Assembly (NCBI RefSeq): GCF_025515305.1
Contig: NZ_JAOPHT010000001.1
Span: 295,001-359,000, forward strand
From: Roseicyclus sediminis
GTDB taxonomy: Bacteria; Pseudomonadota; Alphaproteobacteria; Rhodobacterales; Rhodobacteraceae
DNA: 64,000 nucleotides
Direction of reading: 5' to 3'
Part shown: positions 35,361-46,465 of the stretch, piece after piece
Layout: each line of letters starts with the position of its first letter
How positions within the stretch are numbered: the first letter of the stretch is position 1
Notes under the pieces: generated by a model
What the model was told of the DNA's origin: nothing
What the model saw: the letters and a program-made list of their open reading frames with translations, nothing else
Database searches by the model: none
Position numbers and translations under genes: made by a program

Positions 35361-36005
35361 ATGACCGGTATCAAACACCATATCTCCGACGATCTGCTGA
35401 TGGGCTACGCCGCTGGCGCCCTTCCGCATGCCTTCGACCTCGTCGTCGCATCCCACGTGTCGATGAGTGACGATGCGCGGGCGCGGCTCGCCGGCTACGA
35501 GGCGATGGGCGGGGTCGTCCTGTCCGACATGAACGAGGCGCGGATCGCCGAGGACAGCCTCGAGCGCACCCTGGCCAAGATCGCAGGCGCCCCGAACCGC
35601 AAAGCTCCGGCAAGGCCCGAGAACGGCATCTTCCCCGAGCCTCTGCGCAATGTCGTGGGCGGCGACGCGGACGCCGTGAAATGGCGCAGCCTCGGCCTGG
35701 GCGCCAAGCAGTGCGTCCTTCAGTCCGACGACGGCGCCAGCGCGCGCCTGCTCTACATTCCCGCCGGCCAGGCCATGCCCGAGCATGGCCACCGCGGCAT
35801 GGAACTGACGCTCGTGCTTCAGGGCGCCTATCGGGACGAGGCCGACCGTTTCGCACGCGGTGACGTGGAATTTGCCGACCAGACCACCGACCACACGCCC
35901 GTGGCCGAGGGCGATGTCGACTGCATCTGCCTTGTCGCCACCGATCAGCGCCTGCGCTTCAAGGGCCTCCTGCCTCGGATCGCGCAACCGTTCATCGGAA
36001 TCTGA
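35361..36005 (+). CDS. chrR: ChrR-type anti-sigma factor with a cysteine-less zinc motif
   Basis: 214 residues; colinear with R. sphaeroides ChrR. The N-terminal anti-sigma domain (1-~85) should hold zinc through His6, His31, Cys35, Cys38; here His7 and His32 are kept, but the Cys positions read Ser36 and Ala39 in SHVSMSDDAR (codons AGT and GCG). The C-terminal cupin-like domain is intact: His142, His144, Glu148, His178 and the DCIC pair Cys188/Cys190. In ChrR the first domain sequesters sigma and the cupin domain conveys the singlet-oxygen signal. Whether this protein still binds zinc is doubtful. Confidence 0.93.
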   Translation: MTGIKHHISDDLLMGYAAGALPHAFDLVVASHVSMSDDARARLAGYEAMGGVVLSDMNEARIAEDSLERTLAKIAGAPNRKAPARPENGIFPEPLRNVVGGDADAVKWRSLGLGAKQCVLQSDDGASARLLYIPAGQAMPEHGHRGMELTLVLQGAYRDEADRFARGDVEFADQTTDHTPVAEGDVDCICLVATDQRLRFKGLLPRIAQPFIGI

Positions 36006-36047
36006 CGCGTACCGGGGCAACCCGGACGCCGACCGACCATTGCATGT

Positions 36048-36074
36048 CGCCCGCCGTTCAACGGCGGGCGTTTT
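36048..36074 (+). terminator. terminator of rpoE-chrR
   Basis: A perfect 10-bp stem (36048-36057 with 36061-36070), loop TCA, followed by TTTT (36071-36074). It lies 42 bases after the chrR stop and separates this operon from kbl. Confidence 0.9.
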
Positions 36075-36110
36075 CGCGTCTATACTGACCCCAACAGAAG
36101 GGGAGTCCCG

Positions 36111-37310
36111 ATGGCGCAGGCATTCCTGACCCGCATTTCCGAAACCCTGACCGAGATCCGCGCCGAGGGCCTCTGGAAGGCCGAGCGTCCGATTCTCTCG
36201 GCCCAGGGCGGGCATATCGCCGTCGCGCCGGACGGGCGCGACATGCTGAACCTCTGCGCCAACAATTACCTCGGGCTCGCCGATCACCCCGCGCTGATCG
36301 CCGCCGCCAAGGCCGCGATGGACGACCACGGCTACGGCATGGCGAGCGTGCGCTTCATCTGCGGAACCCAGGATCTGCACCGCGCGCTTGAGGACCGGCT
36401 GGCCGCCTATCTCGGCAAGGACGACGCGATCCTCTTCGCCGCGTGCTTCGACGCCAATGGCGGGGTGTTCGAGCCTCTGCTCGGCCCCGAGGACGCCGTG
36501 ATCTCGGATGCGCTGAACCATGCCTCGATCATCGACGGCATCCGCCTTTGCAAGGCCCGGCGATACCGGTACGCGAATGCGGACATCGACGACCTGGAGG
36601 CACAGCTCAGGGCCGCGCGGTCGGATGGCGCGAGAAATATCCTCATTGCGACGGACGGCGTTTTCTCCATGGACGGATACCTTGCGCCCCTGCCGCAGAT
36701 CACAGCGCTTGCCGAGGCATACGAGGCCGTGGTGATGGTCGACGACTGCCACGCCACCGGCTTTATGGGGCCGGGAGGGCGAGGCACGCCGCACCATTTC
36801 GGTGTGGCGGACAAGGTGCACATCCTGACCGGCACGCTCGGCAAGGCGCTGGGCGGGGCCATCGGCGGCTATATCGCCGGGCCGCAGCCGGTGATCGACC
36901 TCCTGCGGCAGCGGGCGCGGCCCTACCTTTTCTCCAACGCCCTGCCGCCCGCCGTCTGCGCCGCCGGGATCGCGGCGATAGATCTTGTAGAAGATAACGA
37001 CGGCCTTCGCGCGTCGCTTTTCGAGAACACGCGTTACTGGCGCGCGGGCCTCGAAAAGCTCGGCTTCGACCTCCTGCCCGGCGTGCATCCCATCGTCCCC
37101 GTGATGCTCGGCGAAGCGCAACTGGCACAGGACCTCGCGGCCGCGCTCTACGAGGAAGGCGTCTACGTTGCGGGGTTCTTCTACCCCGTCGTGCCCAACG
37201 GGCGCGCCCGCATCCGCACACAGATGAACGCGGCCCTTACCCGCGCCGATCTCGACCGCGCGCTTGATGCCTTCGCCAGGGCGGGCCGCAAGACCGGAGT
37301 CCTCTCATGA
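36111..37310 (+). CDS. kbl: glycine C-acetyltransferase (2-amino-3-ketobutyrate CoA ligase)
   Basis: 399 residues, standard length. PLP enzyme of the alpha-oxoamine synthase family that cleaves 2-amino-3-ketobutyrate with CoA to glycine and acetyl-CoA. Seen: [68 protein letters not shown] (Asp-His contacts) and the PLP lysine in [16 protein letters not shown]. The start follows AAGGGGAGTCCCG. Its stop overlaps the tdh start (ATGA), so both threonine-degradation steps are cotranslated. Confidence 0.96.
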   Translation: MAQAFLTRISETLTEIRAEGLWKAERPILSAQGGHIAVAPDGRDMLNLCANNYLGLADHPALIAAAKAAMDDHGYGMASVRFICGTQDLHRALEDRLAAYLGKDDAILFAACFDANGGVFEPLLGPEDAVISDALNHASIIDGIRLCKARRYRYANADIDDLEAQLRAARSDGARNILIATDGVFSMDGYLAPLPQITALAEAYEAVVMVDDCHATGFMGPGGRGTPHHFGVADKVHILTGTLGKALGGAIGGYIAGPQPVIDLLRQRARPYLFSNALPPAVCAAGIAAIDLVEDNDGLRASLFENTRYWRAGLEKLGFDLLPGVHPIVPVMLGEAQLAQDLAAALYEEGVYVAGFFYPVVPNGRARIRTQMNAALTRADLDRALDAFARAGRKTGVLS

Positions 37311-38344
37311 CGAACGAAATGCGCGCGCTGGTGAAGGCCGCCCCCGAGGTCGGCCTTCGGATGCAGACCCGTCCGGTTCCCGAGATCGGCCCGGACGATG
37401 TGCTGATCCGCGTGAAGAAGACGGGCATCTGCGGCACCGACATCCACATCTGGCAATGGGACGACTGGGCCGCGCGCACCGTTCCGGTGCCTCTCGTCAC
37501 CGGCCACGAATTCGCGGGCGAGATCGTGGACATGGGCCGGAATGTCGAGGGCCTGAGCCTTGGACAGCGTTGCTCGGGCGAAGGTCATCTCATCGGCAAG
37601 ACCTCGCGGCAGTCGCGCGCGGGCAAGTTCCACCTAGACCCCGAAACACGGGGGATCGGCGTGAACGAACAGGGCGCTTTCGCCGAGTATCTCCGCCTGC
37701 CCGCATTCAATGTCGTGCCGCTGCCCGATGCCATCGACGACGAGATCGGGGCGATCCTCGATCCGCTCGGCAACGCGGTGCACACGGCGCTCTCCTTCGA
37801 CCTTCTGGGCGAGGACGTTCTGGTGACGGGCGCGGGCCCCATCGGCATCATGGCCGCCGCAGTCGCGCGTCACGCAGGCGCGCGCCATGTCGTGATTACC
37901 GATGTGAACCCCGCCCGCCTCGCGCTCGCCGGCGAGGTGGCGGATGTCAGGCCCGTGGACGTCACCGGGGAAGACCTGAAGGACGTGATCCGGGAGCTTG
38001 GCATGAAGCAGGGTTTCGATGTCGGCCTCGAGATGTCCGGCAACCAGATGGCACTCGACCAGATGGTGGAAAGCCTCGTCATGGGCGGGCGAATCGCGCT
38101 TCTCGGCATCCCGCCGGGCAAGAGCCCCGTCGACTGGTCGCGCATCGTCTTCAAGGCGATCACGATCAAGGGCGTCTATGGCCGCGAGATCTTCGAGACC
38201 TGGTACAAGATGATCGCGATGCTGGAAAACGGCCTCGACGTGCGGCGGGTCATCACCCACCGCTTCAAGGCCGACGACTATGTGGCAGGGTTCAAGGCGA
38301 TGCTGTCCGGTCGCTCCGGCAAGGTCGTCCTCGACTGGAACTGA
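37307..38344 (+). CDS. tdh: L-threonine 3-dehydrogenase
   Basis: 345 residues. Oxidises L-threonine to 2-amino-3-ketobutyrate, the kbl substrate. Medium-chain dehydrogenase: catalytic zinc ligands Cys42 ([10 protein letters not shown]) and His67-Glu68 (TGHEFAGEI), and the NAD motif [19 protein letters not shown]. The structural zinc loop has lost all four Cys: aligned with E. coli (CGHCRNCRGGRTHLC), the positions are Gly97, Ser100, Ser103 and Asp111 in [17 protein letters not shown] believe this loop is shared by other Rhodobacteraceae TDHs. Enzyme function is otherwise well supported. Confidence 0.94.
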   Translation: MTNEMRALVKAAPEVGLRMQTRPVPEIGPDDVLIRVKKTGICGTDIHIWQWDDWAARTVPVPLVTGHEFAGEIVDMGRNVEGLSLGQRCSGEGHLIGKTSRQSRAGKFHLDPETRGIGVNEQGAFAEYLRLPAFNVVPLPDAIDDEIGAILDPLGNAVHTALSFDLLGEDVLVTGAGPIGIMAAAVARHAGARHVVITDVNPARLALAGEVADVRPVDVTGEDLKDVIRELGMKQGFDVGLEMSGNQMALDQMVESLVMGGRIALLGIPPGKSPVDWSRIVFKAITIKGVYGREIFETWYKMIAMLENGLDVRRVITHRFKADDYVAGFKAMLSGRSGKVVLDWN

Positions 38345-38395
38345 GGCGGCGAAATGCCCTTCGACGCCCTTCCGGCGATCGTCTAGGTTGCCCCC

Positions 38396-38605
38396 ATGTC
38401 CCGTTTCGGCCCCACGAGATCCGAACTGAAGCTTCGCCTGGCCATTAGCCTGGGCGGCCTCGCGCTTCTGATCGGGGCCTATGCCAGCCACGGCATCGGC
38501 AGCATCGCCTCGCTGGAAATCGCCATCATCGGCGGGGCGTTCTTTGGCGGCTCGGCGATCTGGTCGGCGCGCCGCCTCCTGCAATCGAAGGACCCAGACA
38601 CATGA
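38396..38605 (+). CDS. 69-residue membrane protein, hypothetical
   Basis: A basic start (MSRFGPTRSELKLR) precedes two hydrophobic segments (LAISLGGLALLIGAYAS and IAIIGGAFFGGSAIW). Its stop overlaps the next start (ATGA), so the two small proteins are translated together. I recognise no family. No clear ribosome site. Confidence 0.6.
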   Translation: MSRFGPTRSELKLRLAISLGGLALLIGAYASHGIGSIASLEIAIIGGAFFGGSAIWSARRLLQSKDPDT

Positions 38606-38808
38606 CCGGCAGCATCATCCGCCTCGTTCTCCTCGCTCTCGTCTTCCTTGCCTGGGCCTGGATCCTCTTCGGTGCGATCCGGCACGAGGGCGGCTTCGGC
38701 AAGTGGTTCGGCGGGGCCGAGACGCGGCGGGACCGCAATACCTTCCTGTTCCTGACCTTCGTTCTGGCCGTGATGGTCTTCATGCAGGTGGCGCTGCCCG
38801 CGGGCTGA
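38602..38808 (+). CDS. 68-residue membrane protein, hypothetical
   Basis: Hydrophobic ends (IIRLVLLALVFLAWAWILFG and FLFLTFVLAVMVFMQVAL) flank a charged middle (GGFGKWFGGAETRRDRN). It is coupled to the previous small gene by ATGA. A small CCCCTT/AAGGGG hairpin (38809-38824) follows the stop. The function is unknown; the coupled pair may form one membrane complex. Confidence 0.6.
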   Translation: MTGSIIRLVLLALVFLAWAWILFGAIRHEGGFGKWFGGAETRRDRNTFLFLTFVLAVMVFMQVALPAG

Positions 38809-38847
38809 CCCCTTCCCCAAGGGGCTCCCCCGGCTTAGGTGGGGTCG

Positions 38848-39498
38848 ATGGAAAAGCTCGACTACCGCCCGCCCGACACACCGCTGAACGTGATCCACGC
38901 CGATCACGCGATCCTGCTGGTCGACAAGCCCGCGGGCCTTCTGTCGGTTCCCGGCAAGGGGGAGCATCTGTCCGATTGCCTGCTCTCGCGTGTTCAGGCC
39001 GCCTACCCCGAGGCACTTCTCGTCCACCGGCTGGACATGGACACCTCGGGCGTCATGGTTTTCGCCCTCACCCCCGCCGCACAGCGCCACCTCGGCCTTC
39101 AGTTCGAGCGGCGGCACATGAAGAAAACCTACCAGGCCCGCGTCTGGGGCGAGATGGCGGAGAAGACCGGCACGGTCGACCTGCCCTTGATCGTCGACTG
39201 GCCGAACCGGCCTCTGCAGCATGTGAACCACGAGACGGGGAAGCCCGCGCTGACCGACTGGCGCGTGATGCGCGTGGAGGATGGGACGACGCGCGTGCGG
39301 TTGTACCCGCATACCGGTCGCTCGCACCAGTTGCGCGTCCACATGAAGGAAATCGGCCACCCGATCCTCGGCGATCCCTTCTATGCGGCGGGCGCGGCGC
39401 GCGATTTCCCGCGCCTCATGCTGCACGCGGAAAGCCTCAAGCTCCGCCATCCCGACGGCGGGAAAGGGATGCTCTTCCGCGCACCGGTGCCATTCTGA
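38848..39498 (+). CDS. RluA-family pseudouridine synthase
   Basis: 216 residues from the ATG at 38848. Seen: [17 protein letters not shown], the catalytic Asp in VHRLDMDTSGVMVFA, YQARVWGEM, and RLYPHTGRSHQLRVHM, all canonical. The length and absence of an S4 domain fit RluA (23S U746 / tRNA U32) rather than RluC or RluD; the exact target uridine is inference. Its last 62 bases overlap the convergent gene's 3' end. Confidence 0.9.
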   Translation: MEKLDYRPPDTPLNVIHADHAILLVDKPAGLLSVPGKGEHLSDCLLSRVQAAYPEALLVHRLDMDTSGVMVFALTPAAQRHLGLQFERRHMKKTYQARVWGEMAEKTGTVDLPLIVDWPNRPLQHVNHETGKPALTDWRVMRVEDGTTRVRLYPHTGRSHQLRVHMKEIGHPILGDPFYAAGAARDFPRLMLHAESLKLRHPDGGKGMLFRAPVPF

Positions 39499-40210
39499 GC
39501 GAGGCGCTCGCGTGGGCCTCCAGCCACAGGTCGTCCAGCGAACGGAGTTCGGCCGGGTCGAACCTGGCCTCCTCTTCCCAGTAGCGGCCAGATGGCACGA
39601 AATAACCCAGAGCCGCCTCCCGCGCCCGCGCGGTCTCGAAGCTCTCCGGCTCGGGCGGGACGGGCTCGGACCACGACACCTCGGCCCTCGACGCGCGAGG
39701 GAAGACCAGCCGGCTTTCGCGCGCCGACAGGTTCACGCAGGCACAGCCCTGTTCGGCCGCGAACAGCTGCAGCCGCGCGGCCTTGGCCTCCAGGCTTTGG
39801 AGCGTCACATCGGCGCGAAGCGGGTCGGCGGTGCCGCTGCCGTAGAAATGCGTGGCCCCCCGCGAGGGATAGACCATGTCGCACCCGAAGAAGGCGATCA
39901 CCCGGGGCCGGAGGGCGCCGAGCGCCCAGTACCCGGCCGTGAAGGCCATGGTTCCGCCCGCGTAGACGAAACCGCCATAGGCGTTCTGCACCGGGACGTA
40001 GTCGGACGCGCCCACCCGGCGCTGACCCGGCCCGAATTCGTCGGGCTGATGTTCGGCGGGGAAATCCTCGGGGTGGATCGACACGTCCCAGTCAGGTCGG
40101 ATGCGCCACGCATTGTTGATGGCCACGATGTGGCTGAAGGCACCCCTGTCCCAGTCCCGCGAGGAGACCGCTTCAGGTGAACTTCCGAGGATCAGGACCA
40201 CCGGCTGCAT
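39437..40210 (-). CDS. hypothetical cytoplasmic protein, Rossmann-like start
   Basis: 257 residues. It begins VVLILGSSPEAVSSRDWDRG, then IVAINNAWRIRPDWDVSIHPEDF, GGFVYAGGTMAFTAGYWALG, VIAFFGCDMVYP and DVTLQSLEAKAARLQLFA. The pattern (a glycine-rich start, a self-referring 'x-N-N-A' block, a late GCDM) recalls DUF115/motility-associated or small glycosyltransferase-like proteins, but I do not recognise the family with certainty. The 3' 62 bases overlap rluA on the other strand. Real coding is supported by length and codon pattern over 770 bases. Confidence 0.65.
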   Translation of the reverse strand: MQPVVLILGSSPEAVSSRDWDRGAFSHIVAINNAWRIRPDWDVSIHPEDFPAEHQPDEFGPGQRRVGASDYVPVQNAYGGFVYAGGTMAFTAGYWALGALRPRVIAFFGCDMVYPSRGATHFYGSGTADPLRADVTLQSLEAKAARLQLFAAEQGCACVNLSARESRLVFPRASRAEVSWSEPVPPEPESFETARAREAALGYFVPSGRYWEEEARFDPAELRSLDDLWLEAHASASLRMAPVRGRASLSRRRDGGA

Positions 40211-40313
40211 CTTGTCGTTCTTCCCTGTCGCCTAGCCCGCAGATAGGCGGGACAGATGACAGGGCAACGACAAGATGCGCGCCGCGGCAAAAAGGCCGCA
40301 GGCGAGCGGACCG

Positions 40314-41747
40314 TCATTCCCAGTTCGAGACCGCCTTGACCTCCATGAACTCATGCAGGCCCCAGACCCCGCCTTCGCGCCCGTTGCCGGACTGCTTCAT
40401 GCCGCCGAAGGGCGATCCCTGGCCAAACCCCTTGCCGTTGCCTTCGACCATGCCCGAGCGCAGCCGCCGGGCGACGCGGCGGAATTTCTCCCGGTCCGTC
40501 GTCTGGACGTAGTTGGTCAGGCCGTACTCGGTGTCGTTCGCCATGGCGACCGCGTGGTCCTCGTCATCGAAGGGCAGGATCGACAGGACGGGACCGAAGA
40601 TCTCCTCGCGGTAGATCGTCATGTCCGTGGTCACGTCGGCGAAGACGGTCGGGCGGATGTAGAAGCCGCGGTTGAGGTGCCCGGGCCGTCCCGTGCCGCC
40701 AGCGACCAGCCGGGCGCCCTCATCGATGCCCTTCTGGATCAGCGCCTGGATCTTGTCGAACTGCGCCTCGCTGACGGCGGGACCGATGTGGCGGCCTTCG
40801 TCGTCCGCAGGACCGACGGTCACGCTCTCGGCGGCGGCTATGGCCTGCTCCACCGCCTGGTCGTAGCGCGAGCGCTCGACCATCATCCGCGTCGGCGCGT
40901 TGCAGCTCTGTCCGGTATTGCGGAAACAGCGGATCACACCCGACTTCACCGCCTTCTCGTCGGCGTCCGCGAAGATGATGTTCGCCCCCTTGCCGCCAAG
41001 CTCGAGGCTCACGCGCTTGATCGTGTCGGCGGCGGCCTTGGAGATCAACCGCCCGGCGCGGGTGGACCCGGTAAAGCTGACCATGTCGATGTCGGGATGG
41101 GCGGACAACTGGCTGCCCACGCCGGCCCCGTCACCGTTCACGAGGTTGAAGACGCCCGGCGGCACGCCCGCCGCATCCACGATCTCCGCGAAGAGCAGGC
41201 CCGACAGCGGCGCGATCTCGGAAGGTTTCAGCACCATCGTGCAGCCCGCCAGAAGCGCGGGAACGACCTTAAGAACGATCTGGTTCATCGGCCAGTTCCA
41301 GGGCGTGATCAGGGCACAGACCCCGATCGGCTCGTGGAGGATCCGCTCGCCCGGCGCCCAGTCGCCCAGGGGATGTTCCCACTGGAAACCCTTGGCCGCG
41401 CGCAGGAAGCCCTCCATGTGCCAGGTGCCCGAGGTGACCTGCTGTTGCCGGGACATGTCGATGGGGGCGCCCATTTCCTTCGAGATCGCCACGGCCATGT
41501 CCTCGGCGCGGCCCTCGTAGACCTCCAGCAGACGCTCGACGAGCGCGATACGTTCGGCCGGGCTTGTTGCGGCCCAGGCCGGGAAGGCGGCGTTGGCCGC
41601 GGCGACTGCGGCCTCGGTATCTTCGGTGTCACCCAGTGAGATCGTCGCGCAGACTTCCTCGGTCGAGGGATCGATCACAGGGAAATCGCGCGGCCGGATT
41701 GGCGCGACCCACTGGCCGTTGATGTAGAAATCGGTGGTCTTCGGCAT
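40314..41747 (-). CDS. NAD(P)-dependent aldehyde dehydrogenase
   Basis: 477 residues, full ALDH length. Seen: ITPWNWPMNQIVLKVVPAL (catalytic Asn), LKPSEIAPLSG, FTGSTRAGRLISKAA, catalytic Glu in SLELGGKGANIIF and Cys in FRNTGQSCNAPTRM, then EEIFGPVLSILPF. It oxidises an aldehyde to its acid; the substrate is not evident. It resembles ALDHs placed with 3-succinoylsemialdehyde and other aliphatic aldehyde enzymes, but no pathway gene is adjacent. Preceded by GGGAGAACACC. Confidence 0.9.
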   Translation of the reverse strand: MPKTTDFYINGQWVAPIRPRDFPVIDPSTEEVCATISLGDTEDTEAAVAAANAAFPAWAATSPAERIALVERLLEVYEGRAEDMAVAISKEMGAPIDMSRQQQVTSGTWHMEGFLRAAKGFQWEHPLGDWAPGERILHEPIGVCALITPWNWPMNQIVLKVVPALLAGCTMVLKPSEIAPLSGLLFAEIVDAAGVPPGVFNLVNGDGAGVGSQLSAHPDIDMVSFTGSTRAGRLISKAAADTIKRVSLELGGKGANIIFADADEKAVKSGVIRCFRNTGQSCNAPTRMMVERSRYDQAVEQAIAAAESVTVGPADDEGRHIGPAVSEAQFDKIQALIQKGIDEGARLVAGGTGRPGHLNRGFYIRPTVFADVTTDMTIYREEIFGPVLSILPFDDEDHAVAMANDTEYGLTNYVQTTDREKFRRVARRLRSGMVEGNGKGFGQGSPFGGMKQSGNGREGGVWGLHEFMEVKAVSNWE

Positions 41748-41997
41748 GGTGTTCTCCCTTGTTTGACGACGAACCTGTCACTCCGTCGTCCGGGCTTCAA
41801 GGCGGGGACGCGACGGCAGAAGGGCCGCAAACGACCGTTCCGCACGCGCCCCCGATAAAGGACGCACGGTCCGCGCGCCGCAGTGCGACAGAATGCTCGC
41901 ACTTATCTGCGCCGGAAGCTGTCCCAACCCCGTGAAACGGCGTCCTGAACATCATATATATTTTATTGACACTGTAAATTAAAAGGAGATGAGAGCC

Positions 41998-42654
41998 ATG
42001 GGCCTTCGCATCAACGAGACCATCCCCAATCTTACCGTCCAGACCGACAAGGGCAGCTTCGCCCTTCACGATTTCATCGGCGACAGCTGGATGATCCTGT
42101 TCTCGCACCCCAAGGATTTCACGCCCGTCTGCACCACCGAGTTCGGCGCCGTCGCGCAGCTTGCCGATGAGTGGGAGAAGCGGAACACCAAGGTCATCGG
42201 CCTTTCCGTCGACAAGGTCGAGGAACACGTGAAGTGGAAGGCAGACATTGAGAGTTTCTCGGGCGCAAAGGCGGGTTTCCCGATCATCGCGGACGATGAC
42301 CTTGCCGTGTCCAAGGCGCTCGACATGCTGCCCGCCGACGCCTACCTGCCCGACGGCCGCACCGCAGCCGACAGCGCGTCCGTGCGTGTCGTCTTTATCG
42401 TTGCACCGAACAAGAAGGTGCAACTGATGATGTCCTACCCGATGTCCGTCGGCCGGAACTTCGCCGAGGTGCTGCGCGCGCTCGACGCACTGCAGGCGAC
42501 CTACGAGACGCCCATCGCCACGCCCGCCAACTGGCAGCAGGGGCAGGACGTGATCGTCTCGCTCAGCCTCGACGACGCGGCGGCGAAGGCCAAGTTCGGG
42601 GAATTCGACGCGAAACTGTCCTACTTGCGGACGGTCAAGGCGCCCGCCGCCTGA
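41998..42654 (+). CDS. 1-Cys peroxiredoxin (Prx6 type)
   Basis: 218 residues from the ATG at 41998, set by AAAAGGAG at 41981-41988; the ATG at 41989 is too close to that site. The peroxidatic Cys45 lies in HPKDFTPVCTTEFGAV, and no resolving Cys is present elsewhere, which defines the 1-Cys group. The C-terminal domain (~155-218) is the Prx6-type dimer domain, NWQQGQDVIVSLSLDDA. It reduces peroxides in the cytoplasm. The leader 41951-41990 is unusually AT-rich for this genome (TATATATTTTATTGACA) and probably holds its promoter. Confidence 0.93.
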   Translation: MGLRINETIPNLTVQTDKGSFALHDFIGDSWMILFSHPKDFTPVCTTEFGAVAQLADEWEKRNTKVIGLSVDKVEEHVKWKADIESFSGAKAGFPIIADDDLAVSKALDMLPADAYLPDGRTAADSASVRVVFIVAPNKKVQLMMSYPMSVGRNFAEVLRALDALQATYETPIATPANWQQGQDVIVSLSLDDAAAKAKFGEFDAKLSYLRTVKAPAA

Positions 42655-42714
42655 AGTGCGCGGAACAAAGCCGGCGTTTCCGGTCGGAAATGCCGGCTTT
42701 TCCTCCCGTGCGCC

Positions 42715-43353
42715 TCAGCGCCAGGGCGAGTGCAGGATCGCACGAGTGCCCAGGGGCACCTGTTCGTAGAGTTGCATGACATGGTCGTTCACCAGGCGCA
42801 CGCAGCCCGAGGACGCGGACGTGCCGATCGACCAGGGCTGCGGCGTGCCGTGGATTCGCAACATGCTGTCGGCATTGCCGCGGTAGAGGTAGAGCGCCCG
42901 CGCGCCCAGCGGGTTCTCCGGTCCGCCGGCCATGCCACCGGCGAACTGCGCGTAGACGTGCGGTTCGCGCGCGATCATGTTCGCGGTCGGGGTCCACGAC
43001 GGCCATTCCGCCTTTCGCCCGACCGTGAAGGTGCCGGGGCTCTGCATGCCCGAGCGGCCCACGGCGACGCCATAGCGCATCGCGGTGCCGTCGCTGCCGA
43101 TATGGTAGAGGTACTTGGCGACGGGATCGACGTGGATGTCCCCCGGTCTCAGCCCCTCGCGGTGCGCGACACGGGTCGGCATGAAACGCGGATGGAGACC
43201 CCAGGGGTTACTTCCAGCCCGCTCATGGCGCGTGACGGCGGCGTCGAAATCGAACTCCACCGCGTCCTGCGCGGCAGCCGCCGTCGCAAGAGGAGCCGAG
43301 AACAGAGCTGCGGACGTGATGATGAAATGGCGGCGGGTCAGGGTCGTCGTCAT
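42715..43353 (-). CDS. L,D-transpeptidase (YkuD domain), Tat-exported, copy 1
   Basis: 212 residues from the ATG at 43353. TLTRRHFIITSAALFSA is a twin-arginine leader (ends TAAAAQ). YkuD catalytic motif is complete: His168 (RIHGTPQPWSIGTSA) and Cys184 (SSGCVRLVND). WGLHPRFMPTRVAH and PENPLGARALYLY match the erfK/ybiS-like periplasmic transpeptidases that cross-link peptidoglycan or attach lipoproteins. It is a tandem paralogue of the gene at 43516-44142. Confidence 0.9.
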   Translation of the reverse strand: MTTTLTRRHFIITSAALFSAPLATAAAAQDAVEFDFDAAVTRHERAGSNPWGLHPRFMPTRVAHREGLRPGDIHVDPVAKYLYHIGSDGTAMRYGVAVGRSGMQSPGTFTVGRKAEWPSWTPTANMIAREPHVYAQFAGGMAGGPENPLGARALYLYRGNADSMLRIHGTPQPWSIGTSASSGCVRLVNDHVMQLYEQVPLGTRAILHSPWR

Positions 43354-43515
43354 CTTCGGGTCTCTGGAAAACAAGGCGCAGGGCGCGGTCGCGGAACAAT
43401 CTGCCCCGATCCACGCCCTGTGGACAAGTCTCAATGACGCCAAGACACATCACGAATAGGTAAGGAATTCCGCCGCGTGGCACGTTTGCCCCGCCAAAGC
43501 GGCGAACCCTGCCCC

Positions 43516-44142
43516 TCAGACTGGCGGATAGAGGTGTGCCGTGGCTCCCAGCGCGACGCTCTCGTACATATCGATGATGTGGGCATTGACCATTCGCACG
43601 CAGCCCGAGGACGCGGACGTGCCGATCGACCAGGGCTGCGGCGTGCCGTGGATGCGCAGCAGCGTGTCGCGCCCGCCTTCGTAGAGATAAAGCGCCCGCG
43701 CACCCAGCGGGTTTTCCGGACCGCCCGGCATTCCGTCGGCGAATTGCCCGTACACGTTCGGCTCACGCGCGATCATCTCGTCGGTCGGCCGCCAGGACGG
43801 CCATTCCTGCTTGCGGTTGATCGTGAAGACCCCCGATTCGTAAAGATCCGCCCGGCCGATCGCCACGCCGTAGCGCATCGCGGTGCCATCGGTGCCGATG
43901 AGGTAGAGGTACTTCGCCACGGCATCGACGTGAATGTCGCCGGGCACAAGTCCGTCGCGATGGGCTACCCGCGTCGGCATGAACCGCGGATGCAGGCCCC
44001 AGGGGTTGTTGGCGAACGGGTCGGGGTCCGGTCGTTCGACTGTCGTGTCGAAGTCGACCCGGTCCTGCGCCGCGGCAGGCAGAGCCAGCGCGCCGGAAAA
44101 CAGCGTTGCGCTGGTCGTGATGAAATGTCGGCGGGTCAGCAT
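43516..44142 (-). CDS. L,D-transpeptidase (YkuD domain), Tat-exported, copy 2
   Basis: 208 residues from the ATG at 44142; a GTG at 44151 would add three residues. The MLTRRHFITTSATLF leader is twin-arginine. His165 and Cys181 lie in the same GTPQPWSIGTSASSGCVR block as copy 1. Sequence is near identical to copy 1 over WGLHPRFMPTRVAHRDGL and the catalytic core, and differs most in the 30 residues after the leader. The 162 bases between the copies hold no gene. Likely an old tandem duplication. Confidence 0.9.
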   Translation of the reverse strand: MLTRRHFITTSATLFSGALALPAAAQDRVDFDTTVERPDPDPFANNPWGLHPRFMPTRVAHRDGLVPGDIHVDAVAKYLYLIGTDGTAMRYGVAIGRADLYESGVFTINRKQEWPSWRPTDEMIAREPNVYGQFADGMPGGPENPLGARALYLYEGGRDTLLRIHGTPQPWSIGTSASSGCVRMVNAHIIDMYESVALGATAHLYPPV

Positions 44143-44274
44143 GGTCTTCACTCGATGTCAGTCTGGCGCTTTTTCGCTGCGATACAATACGCCCGCTAGG
44201 TCGGCATTCAGGCCGAGGACTGCAAGGCACCGCGCGCTCTTCGCCGTTCACATCCCTGTCAGCCGGCAAAGAAG

Positions 44275-44300
44275 AAACCCCGGCCGATAAGCCGGGGTTT
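44275..44300 (-). terminator. intrinsic terminator of pnp
   Basis: A perfect 10-bp stem (44275-44284 with 44291-44300), 6-base loop. On the minus strand it is followed by a T-rich run (CTTCTTTG) and lies 26 bases after the pnp stop. Confidence 0.85.
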
Positions 44301-44326
44301 CCAGTTCCGTCCGGATAGGCGCGCGC

Positions 44327-46465
<2,139 letters not shown>

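Noticed and set aside
41951..41990. TTGACA in the AT-rich leader of the peroxiredoxin gene as a -35 element
   Set aside because: A -10 at normal spacing would fall within the ribosome site and start codon; the promoter is more likely the upstream TATATATT region, but I cannot place it.
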